Shown here: positions 8,134-16,970 of the stretch, in pieces
How the letters are laid out: every line of letters begins with the position of its first letter
Numbering within the stretch: position 1 is the stretch's first letter
NCBI GenBank assembly: GCA_963677175.2
Contig: CAXXES010000006.1
Coordinates: 372,001-436,000, forward strand
Direction of reading: 5' to 3'
Length of the DNA: 64,000 bases
Source of the DNA: Sunxiuqinia sp963677175
Lineage (GTDB): Bacteria; Bacteroidota; Bacteroidia; Bacteroidales; Prolixibacteraceae
Program-made: the position numbers and the translations under genes
The notes under the pieces: generated by a model
The model's database searches: none
Told to the model about the DNA's origin: nothing
Seen by the model: the letters and a program-made list of their open reading frames with translations, nothing else

Positions 8134-9603
8134 GTACTTTAGGGTAATTTCTTTCAGAAAGTCGCGCCTCGACCGCCGGAGCTGTCTCCAACAAAAGCGC
8201 CACTCCCAGTTTCCTGAGGCCACACCGGGAACATTCAACCTCCCTTTGGCATCGAGCCGGAGCAAGTCTTGCATGGGCATAATCGCAATTTCGGCTACGG
8301 AACCCCAACACGCTTCAATCACCGGATCAAGCGCCCTACGTCGGGTTCGCCTAAAATATTTCCGAATATTTTTTTGCTCTTCCTTCGTAGCCGACTTCAA
8401 CCAGCCCAGCGTAGTGTTGTTATCGTGCGTCCCGGTATAAACCACAAAGTTCTTCCCATGGTTGTGTGGCAGGTGTTCGTTGGTGGCATCCGAAGCAAAA
8501 CCAAACTGCAAAACCTTCATTCCGGGCAAATTAAAATCGTCACGCAGCTTTTCCACTTCTGGCGTTATGACTCCCAAATCTTCAGCAATCACCGGTAGCT
8601 CGCCCAGTTGCGCCTTTAGCATTTGAAGCAACTCGTAACCTTTAGCCGGCCACCATTCGCCATTTATAGCTGTCATTTCGCGGGCCGGAACCGACCAAAA
8701 GGACTGCAGCCCACGAAAATGATCAATCCGGATAACGTCGAACATGTTCAGGCAAAAATGCAGCCGTGCCATCCACCAGTCAAAACCGCGCTCAGCCAAC
8801 CGGTTCCAATCAAATACCGGACAACCCCAAAGCTGGCCGGTTTCACTAAAATAGTCGGGTGGAACACCGCCAACATGCGTCGGCATGCCTTCATCATCGA
8901 GCAGAAAAATATCCTGGTTACCCCACACATCGGAGCTATCCAGCGACACATACAATGGCAAATCGCCAAAGAACTGAATCCCACGATCGTTGGCATATTG
9001 CTTCAGCTCAAACCACTGTTTGAAAAAGATAAACTGCACAAACCGATGATAATTAATCGACTCGGCATATTGCAAATGGGCTTTATCGAGCGTATGTACA
9101 TCCCGTTTTTTGTATTCCGCTTTCCACTCGTTCCAAATCACATCCAGGTTATATTCTTTCAACGTCTGAAACAAAGCGTAATCGTCGAGCCACCACGAAT
9201 GCTCGCCCAAAAAGATATAGTAAGCGTCCTTAAAGCCATCAAATTTGGTATTGAACCGTCCAAAAGCTTTCTTCAACAGATTACTTTTCAATGAACCGAT
9301 CTTTTCGTATTCTACTTTTCGCTCCGAGAACTGCGTCAAATCGTGCAACTCTTCAGGCTTCAGCAATTTGTCTTCCACCAGCTTATCCAAACTGATCAGC
9401 AAATCGCTTCCTGCAAAAGCCGAATAGCTTTGGTAAGGTGAATTGCCGTACCCCGTTGGCCCAAGCGGCAGAATCTGCCAATATTTCTGTCCGGTTTCTT
9501 TCAGAAAATCCACAAAGGCAAAAGCATCTTCGCCCATGCTTCCAATCCCGTATTTTCCGGGCAATGAACTGATATGTATTAATATTCCGCTACTTCTCGC
9601 CAT
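8122..9603 (-). CDS. malQ: 4-alpha-glucanotransferase (amylomaltase)
   Basis: This is a 493-residue GH77 enzyme that transfers alpha-1,4-glucan segments in maltodextrin and glycogen metabolism. I place the start at the ATG giving MARSSGILIHISSLPGKYGI, because GH77 proteins begin in this way. The frame stays open 75 bases further upstream, inside the neighbouring gene. Visible motifs are GPTGYGNSPYQ, DLPLYVSLDSSDVW, DVIRIDHFRGL (catalytic Asp), VIAEDLGVITPEV and VVYTGTHDNNTTLGW. It overlaps the end of the oxidoreductase gene by 14 bases, which implies translational coupling. Confidence 0.95.
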   Translation of the reverse strand: MARSSGILIHISSLPGKYGIGSMGEDAFAFVDFLKETGQKYWQILPLGPTGYGNSPYQSYSAFAGSDLLISLDKLVEDKLLKPEELHDLTQFSERKVEYEKIGSLKSNLLKKAFGRFNTKFDGFKDAYYIFLGEHSWWLDDYALFQTLKEYNLDVIWNEWKAEYKKRDVHTLDKAHLQYAESINYHRFVQFIFFKQWFELKQYANDRGIQFFGDLPLYVSLDSSDVWGNQDIFLLDDEGMPTHVGGVPPDYFSETGQLWGCPVFDWNRLAERGFDWWMARLHFCLNMFDVIRIDHFRGLQSFWSVPAREMTAINGEWWPAKGYELLQMLKAQLGELPVIAEDLGVITPEVEKLRDDFNLPGMKVLQFGFASDATNEHLPHNHGKNFVVYTGTHDNNTTLGWLKSATKEEQKNIRKYFRRTRRRALDPVIEACWGSVAEIAIMPMQDLLRLDAKGRLNVPGVASGNWEWRFCWRQLRRSRRDFLKEITLKYNRG

Positions 9604-10687
9604 ACTTTTCCAGTTGTTTTCTATAGGTATCCAAATGCGCAGCCGTTTCACGAACCAAGCGCTGAACCTCCAAGCCATGCTTTAAATCGGGCACAAACGC
9701 TTTCTCATCGCGACCGCCCAAAAACAGGTAATGCCCATGAATCATGGAGCGCAGCCACCCCGGCGGCACGTGTCCCGAAGGAAAACTACTGATGGGCTTA
9801 TAATGACTTCCAACAGGCTGGCTTACCCATTGCTGCGTTTCTTCCAGAAAATACTCGAATGATTCGGCCCGGTGCGAAGAATAGCGCAAAGTGCCTTTTT
9901 CGGCATAAATTTCAAGATGAACCAGATCGCCAGTTCCTGAACTGATGCGACTGGCCGATAGGTTGCCAACGGCTCGGGTTTCCAAGTCAACAAGCGAAAT
10001 CAGCGAGAACAAATCCGAATCTTTGGGAACATCCGCAAACCGGCCACCCTGCAAAGCACTGGTAATTTCAAGCTTTGAGCCCAAAAAAGCCAACAACAAA
10101 CTAATGCCGTGCGACCCCAGATCAGCCATCGCACCACCGTCGGGAGCAGGCGTTAAGCGTGTTTGCCGTTTGTCGCGGTAGCTTTGTTGCAAATAATCAC
10201 CATGGTAATATTTCAAATCGAAATGAATGGGTTTCCCCAGTTTGCCCGATTTCCAAAAGTCAATGGCTTCACGTACCGAAGCCGTTTGCAAATACTGAAA
10301 ACCAACCTGGACCTTCCGGCCATCCAGCACCAAGGCAGCCAATTCCTTTTCTTCCTGCAAGCTCGAACATACCGGTTTTTCAAGGTAAATCCGCTTCACA
10401 TTCGGCATGCTGGCTACCGCCTTCAGATGATCGGCATGCACCTTGTTCGGGCCCAGAATCAGCACCGTGTCAATCGCCTCATTCTGCACAAAATCATTGA
10501 ACGACTGGGCCTGCCGGAAATCGTAGCTTTCAGCAAACTGCCGACGACTTTCCGGCCGCTGCGAACACACCGACTCAAAAACCACCTGCGGCGTTTCCGA
10601 ATAAAAATATCGTAACGAATTCAATGAAAAAGCATGTGCTTTGGCAATTCCACCAGCTCCTAAAAATCCAATCTTAACTGTTGACAT
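9590..10687 (-). CDS. Gfo/Idh/MocA-family oxidoreductase
   Basis: This is a 365-residue NAD(P)-dependent oxidoreductase. The start chosen gives MSTVKIGFLGAGGIAKAHAF, which places the GxGxxA Rossmann motif at residues 10-15. Upstream in-frame ATGs would add an unlikely basic tail. Other motifs are RIYLEKPVCSSLQEE (the family EKP signature) and MADLGSHGISLLLAFLG. The substrate is unknown. Its overlap with malQ is unusual and suggests a sugar-related role. It is one of three family members in the window. Confidence 0.9.
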   Translation of the reverse strand: MSTVKIGFLGAGGIAKAHAFSLNSLRYFYSETPQVVFESVCSQRPESRRQFAESYDFRQAQSFNDFVQNEAIDTVLILGPNKVHADHLKAVASMPNVKRIYLEKPVCSSLQEEKELAALVLDGRKVQVGFQYLQTASVREAIDFWKSGKLGKPIHFDLKYYHGDYLQQSYRDKRQTRLTPAPDGGAMADLGSHGISLLLAFLGSKLEITSALQGGRFADVPKDSDLFSLISLVDLETRAVGNLSASRISSGTGDLVHLEIYAEKGTLRYSSHRAESFEYFLEETQQWVSQPVGSHYKPISSFPSGHVPPGWLRSMIHGHYLFLGGRDEKAFVPDLKHGLEVQRLVRETAAHLDTYRKQLEKYGEK

Positions 10688-10909
10688 AAGCATTTTCTGT
10701 TTGAGCGTCAAAAATAAGCCTTTTCTAACGAACCGTTTTCCTTTTCCCATTAAATCGGTGGGTTGTTATCAATATTTCCTCCGAAAACGTACCTTTGCCC
10801 GATAGCAACAACAAAGAATTGTCCGTGGTCGTCTATCCGGATTTTAACAATCCGAAACCAAAAAGCGATCATAAAACAGAAGAAGTGCACGACATTAAAA
10901 TTGAAAACA

Positions 10910-11740
10910 ATGGCAGCAATTGGCTTAATAAATGAATTGGAAGTTGTAAAAGAAGTAGATTTTGGAATTTATCTCGATGGCGGCCCGCACGGCGAAATCC
11001 TGATGCCCAAACGCTACGTGCCTGAAGGATGCAAGCCGGGAGATACGCTGGAGGTATTTATCTACCTCGATTCGGAAGATCGGCTGTTGGCAACCAACGA
11101 AAAGCCTAAAGCCATGGTGGGCGATTTTGCCCTGCTGACAGTCGTTTCTGTCACCAACGTAGGCGCCTTTCTGGACTGGGGATTGCCCAAAGACTTGCTG
11201 GTGCCATTTCGCGAGCAGCAGCAAACCATGGAAGCCGGAAAGTCCTACCTCGTGTATGTTTACCTGGACAATGAAAGCCAGCGTATTGTCGCCACCTCAA
11301 AACTGGACAAATGTGTGGACAACATCCCGGTTGACTATGAAGTAGGCGAAGAAGTGGACTTGCTTATTGCCGGACAAACCGACCTGGGGTTCAAAGCCAT
11401 CATCGACAACAGCCACTGGGGAATGCTCTATAAAAATGAAGTCTTTCAACCGCTCAAAACCGGCCAAAAACTGAAAGGCTTCATCAAAACCATTCGCGAA
11501 GATGAAAAGATTGATTTGTCGCTTCAAAAAGAAGGCTACGAAAAAATTGACGACATCTCACAGTCCATTCTCAACAAGCTGGCTGCCAACAGCGGATTTC
11601 TCTCATTGACCGATAAAAGTTCGCCCGACGTGATTAAACAGACCTTGCACATCAGTAAAAAGAACTTTAAGAAAGCGATCGGCTCATTGTATAGGCAGCG
11701 GTTGATTGCGCTGGAAGAGAATGGCATAAGAATGTTGTAA
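10910..11740 (+). CDS. CvfB-like S1 RNA-binding protein
   Basis: This 276-residue protein begins MAAIGLINELEVVKEVDFGI. The frame is open further upstream, but that region is low in coding character. It contains tandem S1-like OB domains (DFALLTVVSVTNVGAFLDWG and KGFIKTIREDEKIDLSLQ) and a C-terminal winged-helix-like region (HISKKNFKKAIGSLYRQRLI). This is the architecture of CvfB/YitL proteins, RNA-binding factors that affect virulence gene expression in Staphylococcus. A TACCTTTG -7-type box lies at 10790-10797, about 110 bases upstream of the start. Confidence 0.88.
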   Translation: MAAIGLINELEVVKEVDFGIYLDGGPHGEILMPKRYVPEGCKPGDTLEVFIYLDSEDRLLATNEKPKAMVGDFALLTVVSVTNVGAFLDWGLPKDLLVPFREQQQTMEAGKSYLVYVYLDNESQRIVATSKLDKCVDNIPVDYEVGEEVDLLIAGQTDLGFKAIIDNSHWGMLYKNEVFQPLKTGQKLKGFIKTIREDEKIDLSLQKEGYEKIDDISQSILNKLAANSGFLSLTDKSSPDVIKQTLHISKKNFKKAIGSLYRQRLIALEENGIRML

Positions 11741-11832
11741 ATTTCTTACTGTGAATAAAAAACAAAAGTTTTCTGATTTTTGTACCTTTGAATGCAGAAA
11801 TTGGGAATTAAAACACTATAGATTTTAAAAAG

Positions 11833-12066
11833 ATGGTTGATTGGAAATTACATATTGAGTCAGATCCTGATAAGTTGTTTGGAAAACCTACCGTGATCAA
11901 TACCAGACTTTCTGTGGATTTAATCCTTGAAAAACTGGCAGCAGGAGATACTATCGATGATTTGCTGCAGGCGTACCCAAGCTTGACAAATAATGATGTC
12001 GTTGCTTGTTTATTATTCGCCGCCGACTCAATAAAAAATGAAGTAATCATTCCAAAAGCATCTTGA
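11833..12066 (+). CDS. DUF433 protein, probable antitoxin
   Basis: This 77-residue protein has the DUF433 pattern: a short beta lead, then GKPTVINTRLSVDLILEKLAAGDTIDDLLQAYPSLTNNDVVACL, a helix-turn-helix-like core. DUF433 proteins frequently pair with DUF5615 PIN-like proteins as type II toxin-antitoxin modules. Here the DUF5615 gene starts one base after the stop codon. A TACCTTTG box at 11783-11790 is a plausible -7 promoter element 43 bases upstream of the start. Confidence 0.85.
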   Translation: MVDWKLHIESDPDKLFGKPTVINTRLSVDLILEKLAAGDTIDDLLQAYPSLTNNDVVACLLFAADSIKNEVIIPKAS

Positions 12067-12067
12067 T

Positions 12068-12421
12068 ATGGCTTTGGTGGCCGATGAAAGTGTGGATTCC
12101 GGAATTGTTAAAGGACTAAGGCAAAAAGGAATCGTTGTATTTTATATTCCGGAGGGGCACGGCGGAATTAGCGATTCAGAGGTTCTGAGGATAGCTGCTG
12201 ACAAAGATTGCCTTCTCATCACTGAGGATAAAGACTTTGGCGAATTGGCATTTCGGCTCAAGTTCCCGCACAAAGGTATTTTATTGATCCGTTTAAGCGA
12301 ATTACCACGAAAAGAGCGGCTTGAAGTCGCCGTTAAAACCATCAACAAGCACTTGCACAAATTAAAAAATACTTTTTCGGTTTTAACAAAAAACGGAATT
12401 CGCGTGAAAATCATCAAATGA
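12068..12421 (+). CDS. DUF5615 PIN-like protein, probable toxin
   Basis: This 117-residue PIN-like protein has conserved acidic residues. An N-terminal Asp lies in LVADESVDSGIVKGLRQKG, and SDSEVLRIAADKDCLLITED is followed by KDFGEL, the DUF5615 (Mut7-C-like) signature. PIN domains are metal-dependent ribonucleases, so this would be the toxin of the pair with DUF433. Acidic catalytic positions appear intact, unlike the decayed system at 47.5-48.3 kb. Confidence 0.87.
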   Translation: MALVADESVDSGIVKGLRQKGIVVFYIPEGHGGISDSEVLRIAADKDCLLITEDKDFGELAFRLKFPHKGILLIRLSELPRKERLEVAVKTINKHLHKLKNTFSVLTKNGIRVKIIK

Positions 12422-12564
12422 TATCATGACAAACGAGCAGAAATTCGTTCCTCTCGGGCAAAATCTTCACACTGAACTTTTTTATTTTCGAGGTGAACAT
12501 CCGGTCAATCTGGGATCGACTAACAATTGTAAAAATTCAAACTTGTAACACCAAGCCCATCTTC

Positions 12565-14802
12565 ATGAAAGTTTGTATTGCAGAAAAACCAAGTGTAGCC
12601 AAAGAAATTGCACAAATTATTGGAGCAAAATCCCGGCATGATGGCTATTTCGAGGGAAATGGCTACCAAGTGAGCTGGACATTTGGACATTTGTGTACAC
12701 TGAAAGAACCGCACGACTACACCACCCGCTGGAAATACTGGAACATCCATGAGCTTCCCATGATTCCCAAGCGATTTGGCATTAAAGTGATTGATGATTC
12801 GGGTGTAAAAAAGCAGTTTTCGATTTTGGAACGACTGATCTCCAAAGCCGACGAAATCATTAACTGTGGTGATGCCGGCCAGGAAGGAGAGCTGATTCAG
12901 CGCTGGGTGCTGGCCAAAGCAGGAAACCAAGCGCCAATCAAACGGCTATGGATTTCTTCGCTGACCGAAGAAGCCATTCGCGAAGGCTTTGAAAAGTTGC
13001 TGCCTGGCGAAGAATTTGACAAACTGTACGAAGCCGGAAGCGCCCGGGCCATTGGCGACTGGCTTTTGGGAATGAATGCCACCCGCCTGTACACCCTCAA
13101 GTACGGACAAAACAAGCAGGTGCTTTCCATTGGCCGGGTGCAAACCCCCACCCTCGCGCTGATTGTGAACCGCCAGATGGAGATTGACAATTTTAAGTCC
13201 GAACCCTTTTGGGAAATCAAAACCCTTTATCGCGAGGCCACTTTCTCGTATACGACAGGACGATTCCAGCAAAAAGAAAAAGCCGAAACAGTCTTGCAGG
13301 AAATTTCGGACAAGGATCTTTTCATCGGGAAAATTGAAAAGAAAAATAGCAAGGAGCATCCGCCACGTTTGTTCGACCTCACATCGCTGCAAGTGGAATG
13401 TAACCGCAAGCTGAACCTAAGTGCCGACGAAACCCTGCGCACCATCCAGGCGCTTTACGAAAAGAAAGTCACCACTTATCCGCGTGTCGACACCACCTTT
13501 CTGTCGGATGATATTTACAAGAAAGTTCCCGGCACACTGAAAGCGCTGAAAGGCTATGAAAACCTAACCCAGCCGTTGCTGAACGGAGGGAAAATCCGGA
13601 AATCGAAAAAAGTATTCGACAACAAAAAGATCACCGATCACCATGCCATTATTCCAACCGGCGTTTACCGAATCGATCTGACTGAAGCTGAACGCAAAGT
13701 TTATGACATGGTTGTAAAACGCTTTATTGCGGTTTTTTACCCCGACTGCGAAATTGCCAACACCACCGTTGAAGCCAACATTGAACAGCACCAGTTTAAG
13801 GCAACCGGTAAGCAGATTTTAAAACCCGGCTGGCGCGCCGTCTTTCAGAACGACAAAAAAGCGGGCCAATCCGACGACAATATTTTGCCGGCATTTACCA
13901 CCGGCGAACATGGGCCGCACCAACCCGAATTGCAGGAAAAGCAAACACAGCCGCCCAACTATTACACCGAAGCGACCTTGCTGCGCGCCATGGAAACGGC
14001 AGGAAAAAACATGGATGACGATGAACTCCGCGAGCTGATGAAAGAAAACGGCATCGGACGGCCATCCACCCGCGCCAACATCATCGAAACGCTTTTCCGC
14101 CGACGCTACATACAAAAAGAACGCAAGCGGCTGGTGGCAACGCCAACCGGCATCGATCTGATCAACACCATTGAAAATGACTTGTTGAAATCGGCTGAAC
14201 TGACAGGCATGTGGGAACGCAAACTCCGTCAAATTGAGTCAGGCGAACTGGAGATCGCCCAGTTTATGGCCGAGCTCAAAAACATGGTGACTGAAGTGAT
14301 CTGGCAAGGCAAAAATTCGAAAAAAAAGGAGATCACTATCCTGGAAGATCCGGAAGAACAGGCGAAGGAAAAAGGGAAAAAGAAAAGTGCAGACCAGACG
14401 GCCAATGAATTGATTTGTCCGAAATGTAAAAAAGGAAAGCTGCTGAAAGGGAAAGCAGCCTGGGGTTGTTCCGAATGGAACGACGGCTGTCATTTTAAGA
14501 TCTCATTTAAATGTTTTGGCAAAAAACTAACCGATAAGCAAGTTCAAGCGCTTGTTGGCAAAGGCAAATCACCCTTGATCAAAGGATTCAGTTACAACGG
14601 TGTGAAATTGGATGGTCGGCTGGCCTTGCAAAAAAACCACGCTATCCAGCTTCAAACTGAAATAAAAGACGAACCCACTTGCCCCAAATGCCAAACCGGC
14701 AAAATATTGAAAGGCAAAACCGCTTGGGGCTGTTCCAACTTTAAAGGCGGCTGCGACTTCAGGGTACCATTCGAAATTGAACCTGCAAACAAAATCAAAT
14801 GA
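12565..14802 (+). CDS. topB: DNA topoisomerase III (type IA)
   Basis: This 745-residue type IA topoisomerase starts MKVCIAEKPSVAKEIAQIIG (Toprim domain, catalytic Glu). The frame is open 72 bases further upstream but without family similarity. The active-site tyrosine is Y305 in TTYPRVDTTFLS. ENGIGRPSTRANIIETL is the conserved domain I/IV segment. Two C-terminal zinc ribbons (CPKCKKGKLLKGKAAWGC and CPKCQTGKILKGKTAWGC) follow. It probably decatenates replication or recombination intermediates. TopB copies also travel on conjugative elements, but no other conjugation genes are seen here. Confidence 0.95.
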   Translation: MKVCIAEKPSVAKEIAQIIGAKSRHDGYFEGNGYQVSWTFGHLCTLKEPHDYTTRWKYWNIHELPMIPKRFGIKVIDDSGVKKQFSILERLISKADEIINCGDAGQEGELIQRWVLAKAGNQAPIKRLWISSLTEEAIREGFEKLLPGEEFDKLYEAGSARAIGDWLLGMNATRLYTLKYGQNKQVLSIGRVQTPTLALIVNRQMEIDNFKSEPFWEIKTLYREATFSYTTGRFQQKEKAETVLQEISDKDLFIGKIEKKNSKEHPPRLFDLTSLQVECNRKLNLSADETLRTIQALYEKKVTTYPRVDTTFLSDDIYKKVPGTLKALKGYENLTQPLLNGGKIRKSKKVFDNKKITDHHAIIPTGVYRIDLTEAERKVYDMVVKRFIAVFYPDCEIANTTVEANIEQHQFKATGKQILKPGWRAVFQNDKKAGQSDDNILPAFTTGEHGPHQPELQEKQTQPPNYYTEATLLRAMETAGKNMDDDELRELMKENGIGRPSTRANIIETLFRRRYIQKERKRLVATPTGIDLINTIENDLLKSAELTGMWERKLRQIESGELEIAQFMAELKNMVTEVIWQGKNSKKKEITILEDPEEQAKEKGKKKSADQTANELICPKCKKGKLLKGKAAWGCSEWNDGCHFKISFKCFGKKLTDKQVQALVGKGKSPLIKGFSYNGVKLDGRLALQKNHAIQLQTEIKDEPTCPKCQTGKILKGKTAWGCSNFKGGCDFRVPFEIEPANKIK

Positions 14803-14863
14803 AAGGCCAAAAGAAACTGCTTTTTTTAACGCTCAACATTTTTCCCGAACAGCTATCTAATCT

Positions 14864-14881
14864 GCTTTTGACAGCAAAAGC
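14864..14881. promoter_or_regulatory. Inverted repeat upstream of the MarR gene
   Basis: GCTTTTG-ACAG-CAAAAGC is a perfect 7-bp inverted repeat lying directly upstream of the -33 box of the marR promoter. It could be an autoregulatory operator. A terminator of topB is the alternative, although the nearest T-run is eight bases past the stem. Confidence 0.4.
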
Positions 14882-14896
14882 GATTCAATTTTTGCT

Positions 14897-14927
14897 TTTG
14901 GAATATTCAAAAACTCAGCTATTTTTG
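14897..14927 (+). promoter_or_regulatory. Promoter of the MarR-family gene
   Basis: TTTG at 14897-14900 and TATTTTTG at 14920-14927 are separated by 19 bases and fit the Bacteroidota sigma-ABfr consensus TTTG-N19-TAnnTTTG. The predicted transcription start leaves a very short leader before the ATG at 14948. Confidence 0.7.
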
Positions 14928-14947
14928 TCGTACTGAAACAAAATAGC

Positions 14948-15442
14948 ATGGATACGACTGAAATACTAATTACCATTCGGAAAATTGTCCGATCAATCAA
15001 TCTGGAATCAAAAAAAATACAGAAAGAATACGGCGTAAGCATTCCTCAAATCCTGTGTTTGAGCTACCTGCACGCATCGAAAAACTTTCAGTCTACACAA
15101 GGAGAAATTCGTCGCTTCCTGAACCTGAATTCCAGTACCACCAGCGGCATTATCGACCGACTGGAAATCAAGGGATTTCTGGCCCGCCTTCCTAAACAAG
15201 GCGACAAACGTGTGGTCAACATTGCATTAACCTCCAAAGGATCTGAATTGCTAAACGGGATTCCGCCACTTTTGCACGACCTACTGACGGAAAAGCTGCA
15301 ATCGCTACCAAACGTAAAACTACAACGGATACAGGAAAGCCTGCAAACACTGGTCAACCTACTCGATATTGGTCAATTGGAAGCTTCACCGATGCTCACC
15401 AGCGATGAACTGATTGATGAAAATAAAGCAATCGAAATTTAA
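14948..15442 (+). CDS. MarR-family transcriptional regulator
   Basis: This 164-residue winged-helix protein has a helical dimerisation N-terminus. Its recognition region is TQGEIRRFLNLNSSTTSGII with DRLEIKGFLARLPKQGDKRV, including the wing residues typical of MarR. It lies 216 bases upstream of the beta-lysine operon on the same strand and ends with a poorly conserved tail. Given the position it could control the osmolyte operon, but the strong separate promoter of that operon gives no direct proof. Confidence 0.88.
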   Translation: MDTTEILITIRKIVRSINLESKKIQKEYGVSIPQILCLSYLHASKNFQSTQGEIRRFLNLNSSTTSGIIDRLEIKGFLARLPKQGDKRVVNIALTSKGSELLNGIPPLLHDLLTEKLQSLPNVKLQRIQESLQTLVNLLDIGQLEASPMLTSDELIDENKAIEI

Positions 15443-15600
15443 TCGAAATTGATCCCTTAAAGCCGGAATTTTCATCAAACCACCATTTCTTAATCCAAAT
15501 CCTTTTTTAGCTTCATTTTAAATAGCACATCAAAAAGCTCGTTATCAATCCCTTTCTCTGTTAAATTTGAATCAAGGCTACCTTCCCTCTCTAGTCTACA

Positions 15601-15632
15601 TTTGGCGATTGACGCCTAAAAGCGTATTTTTG
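15601..15632 (+). promoter_or_regulatory. Promoter of the beta-lysine operon
   Basis: TTTG at 15601-15604, a 20-base spacer and TATTTTTG at 15625-15632 match the Bacteroidota housekeeping promoter. The ATG of the aminomutase gene follows 27 bases later. It is the only recognisable promoter ahead of the five tightly packed genes. Confidence 0.72.
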
Positions 15633-15658
15633 TTCCTGTAGAAACTAATAGACTTATT

Positions 15659-16969
15659 ATGGGAATTTTTAATGGCGCTCAACAAGCGATTGCAACAAAA
15701 ATCAATAAAACGTCAACCCTTTCCAATTGGAACGACTGGAAGTGGCAACTAAAGAATTCGATCAGCACCGTAGAACAATTTGAAAAGCTGACCGGAATTG
15801 TTTTTAGCGATGAAGAAAAAGAACAACTAAAAAAGACAACGGATAAATTCCCCTTGTCCATTACGCCCTATTATGCCTCCTTGATTTCGAAAAAAAATTA
15901 CGAACATGACCCGGTTTTCAAGCAGTCATTTGCAAATATTCAGGAGTTAAATGTTCTAGATACCGACTTGGCCGATCCGCTTTCGGAAGACAGCGACAGC
16001 CCGGAAGAAGGCATCACCCACCGCTATCCGGATCGGGTTCTGTTTCACGTAAGTAACATTTGCGCGATGTATTGCCGCCATTGTACCCGCAAACGAAAAG
16101 TTGGCGACATCGATTTTGTTCCTTCCAAAGAACAGCTCCAAAAAGGGATCGACTATGTTAAGCGAACACCACAAGTACGCGACGTGCTGCTTTCAGGTGG
16201 CGATCCGTTCATGCTGCCCGACAGCAAAATTGACTGGCTGCTGAGCGAGCTAACCGCTATTCCTCATGTTGAAGTTGTTCGCATAGGAACAAGGATGCCA
16301 GTTGTTCTTCCCTATCGAATTACAGACGATCTTGTCAATATTCTGAAAAAATACCAACCCCTTTGGATCAACACCCATTTCAATCATCCTCGGGAGATCA
16401 CCACATCAGCTAAAGAGGCTTTGGCCAAATTAGCCGACGGAGGCTTTCCACTCGGCAACCAAAGTGTGCTACTGGCCAACGTCAATGACTGTCCTCGGAT
16501 TATGAAAAACCTGGTACACAAACTTGTGCAAAACCGGGTACGCCCGTATTATCTGTACCAGTGCGACCTGTCGGAAGGACTTTCGCATTTCCGTACCCCC
16601 ATTGGCAAAGGCATTGAAATTATGGAAAGCCTGATTGGACACACCAGCGGTTTTGCACGGCCAACCTATGTAATTGATGCTCCGGGTGGTGGCGGAAAAA
16701 TTCCGGTAATGCCCAACTATATCATCTCGTGGTCGACCCACAAAGTGGTGCTACGAAACTACGAAGGTGTCATTACAACCTATAAAGAGCCTGATCATTA
16801 CGAAAATATTTTTTGCGATCGGGATTGCGAAAACTGCAACCTCGACCTGAAACTGGAAGGAAGCGAAGAAATAGAAGCACTCGGAATTGAACGACTATTG
16901 GCTGACTCAAATGACGCCATCTCGTTAATTCCTGAGAATAATGAACGCTATAACAGAAGAGAGGAATAA
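15659..16969 (+). CDS. ablA: Lysine 2,3-aminomutase
   Basis: This 436-residue radical-SAM/PLP enzyme (KamA/AblA) converts L-lysine to L-beta-lysine. The radical-SAM cluster motif CAMYCRHC has cysteines at 135, 139 and 142. LLSGGDPFMLPD is the SAM-binding GGD segment, and APGGGGKIPVMPNY carries the expected PLP lysine. The partner ablB gene follows at once and no lysine-fermentation genes (kamDE, kal) are present. The product is therefore more likely the osmolyte N-epsilon-acetyl-beta-lysine than fermentation acids. Glutamate 2,3-aminomutase is the main alternative. Confidence 0.93.
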   Translation: MGIFNGAQQAIATKINKTSTLSNWNDWKWQLKNSISTVEQFEKLTGIVFSDEEKEQLKKTTDKFPLSITPYYASLISKKNYEHDPVFKQSFANIQELNVLDTDLADPLSEDSDSPEEGITHRYPDRVLFHVSNICAMYCRHCTRKRKVGDIDFVPSKEQLQKGIDYVKRTPQVRDVLLSGGDPFMLPDSKIDWLLSELTAIPHVEVVRIGTRMPVVLPYRITDDLVNILKKYQPLWINTHFNHPREITTSAKEALAKLADGGFPLGNQSVLLANVNDCPRIMKNLVHKLVQNRVRPYYLYQCDLSEGLSHFRTPIGKGIEIMESLIGHTSGFARPTYVIDAPGGGGKIPVMPNYIISWSTHKVVLRNYEGVITTYKEPDHYENIFCDRDCENCNLDLKLEGSEEIEALGIERLLADSNDAISLIPENNERYNRREE

Positions 16970-16970
16970 T

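Noticed and set aside
8623..9294. 223-codon plus-strand frame opposite malQ
   Set aside because: It lies fully inside malQ on the other strand and has no family resemblance. malQ motifs are clear.
12565..14802. topB as the mark of an integrated conjugative element
   Set aside because: No relaxase, tra genes, integrase or attachment repeats accompany it.
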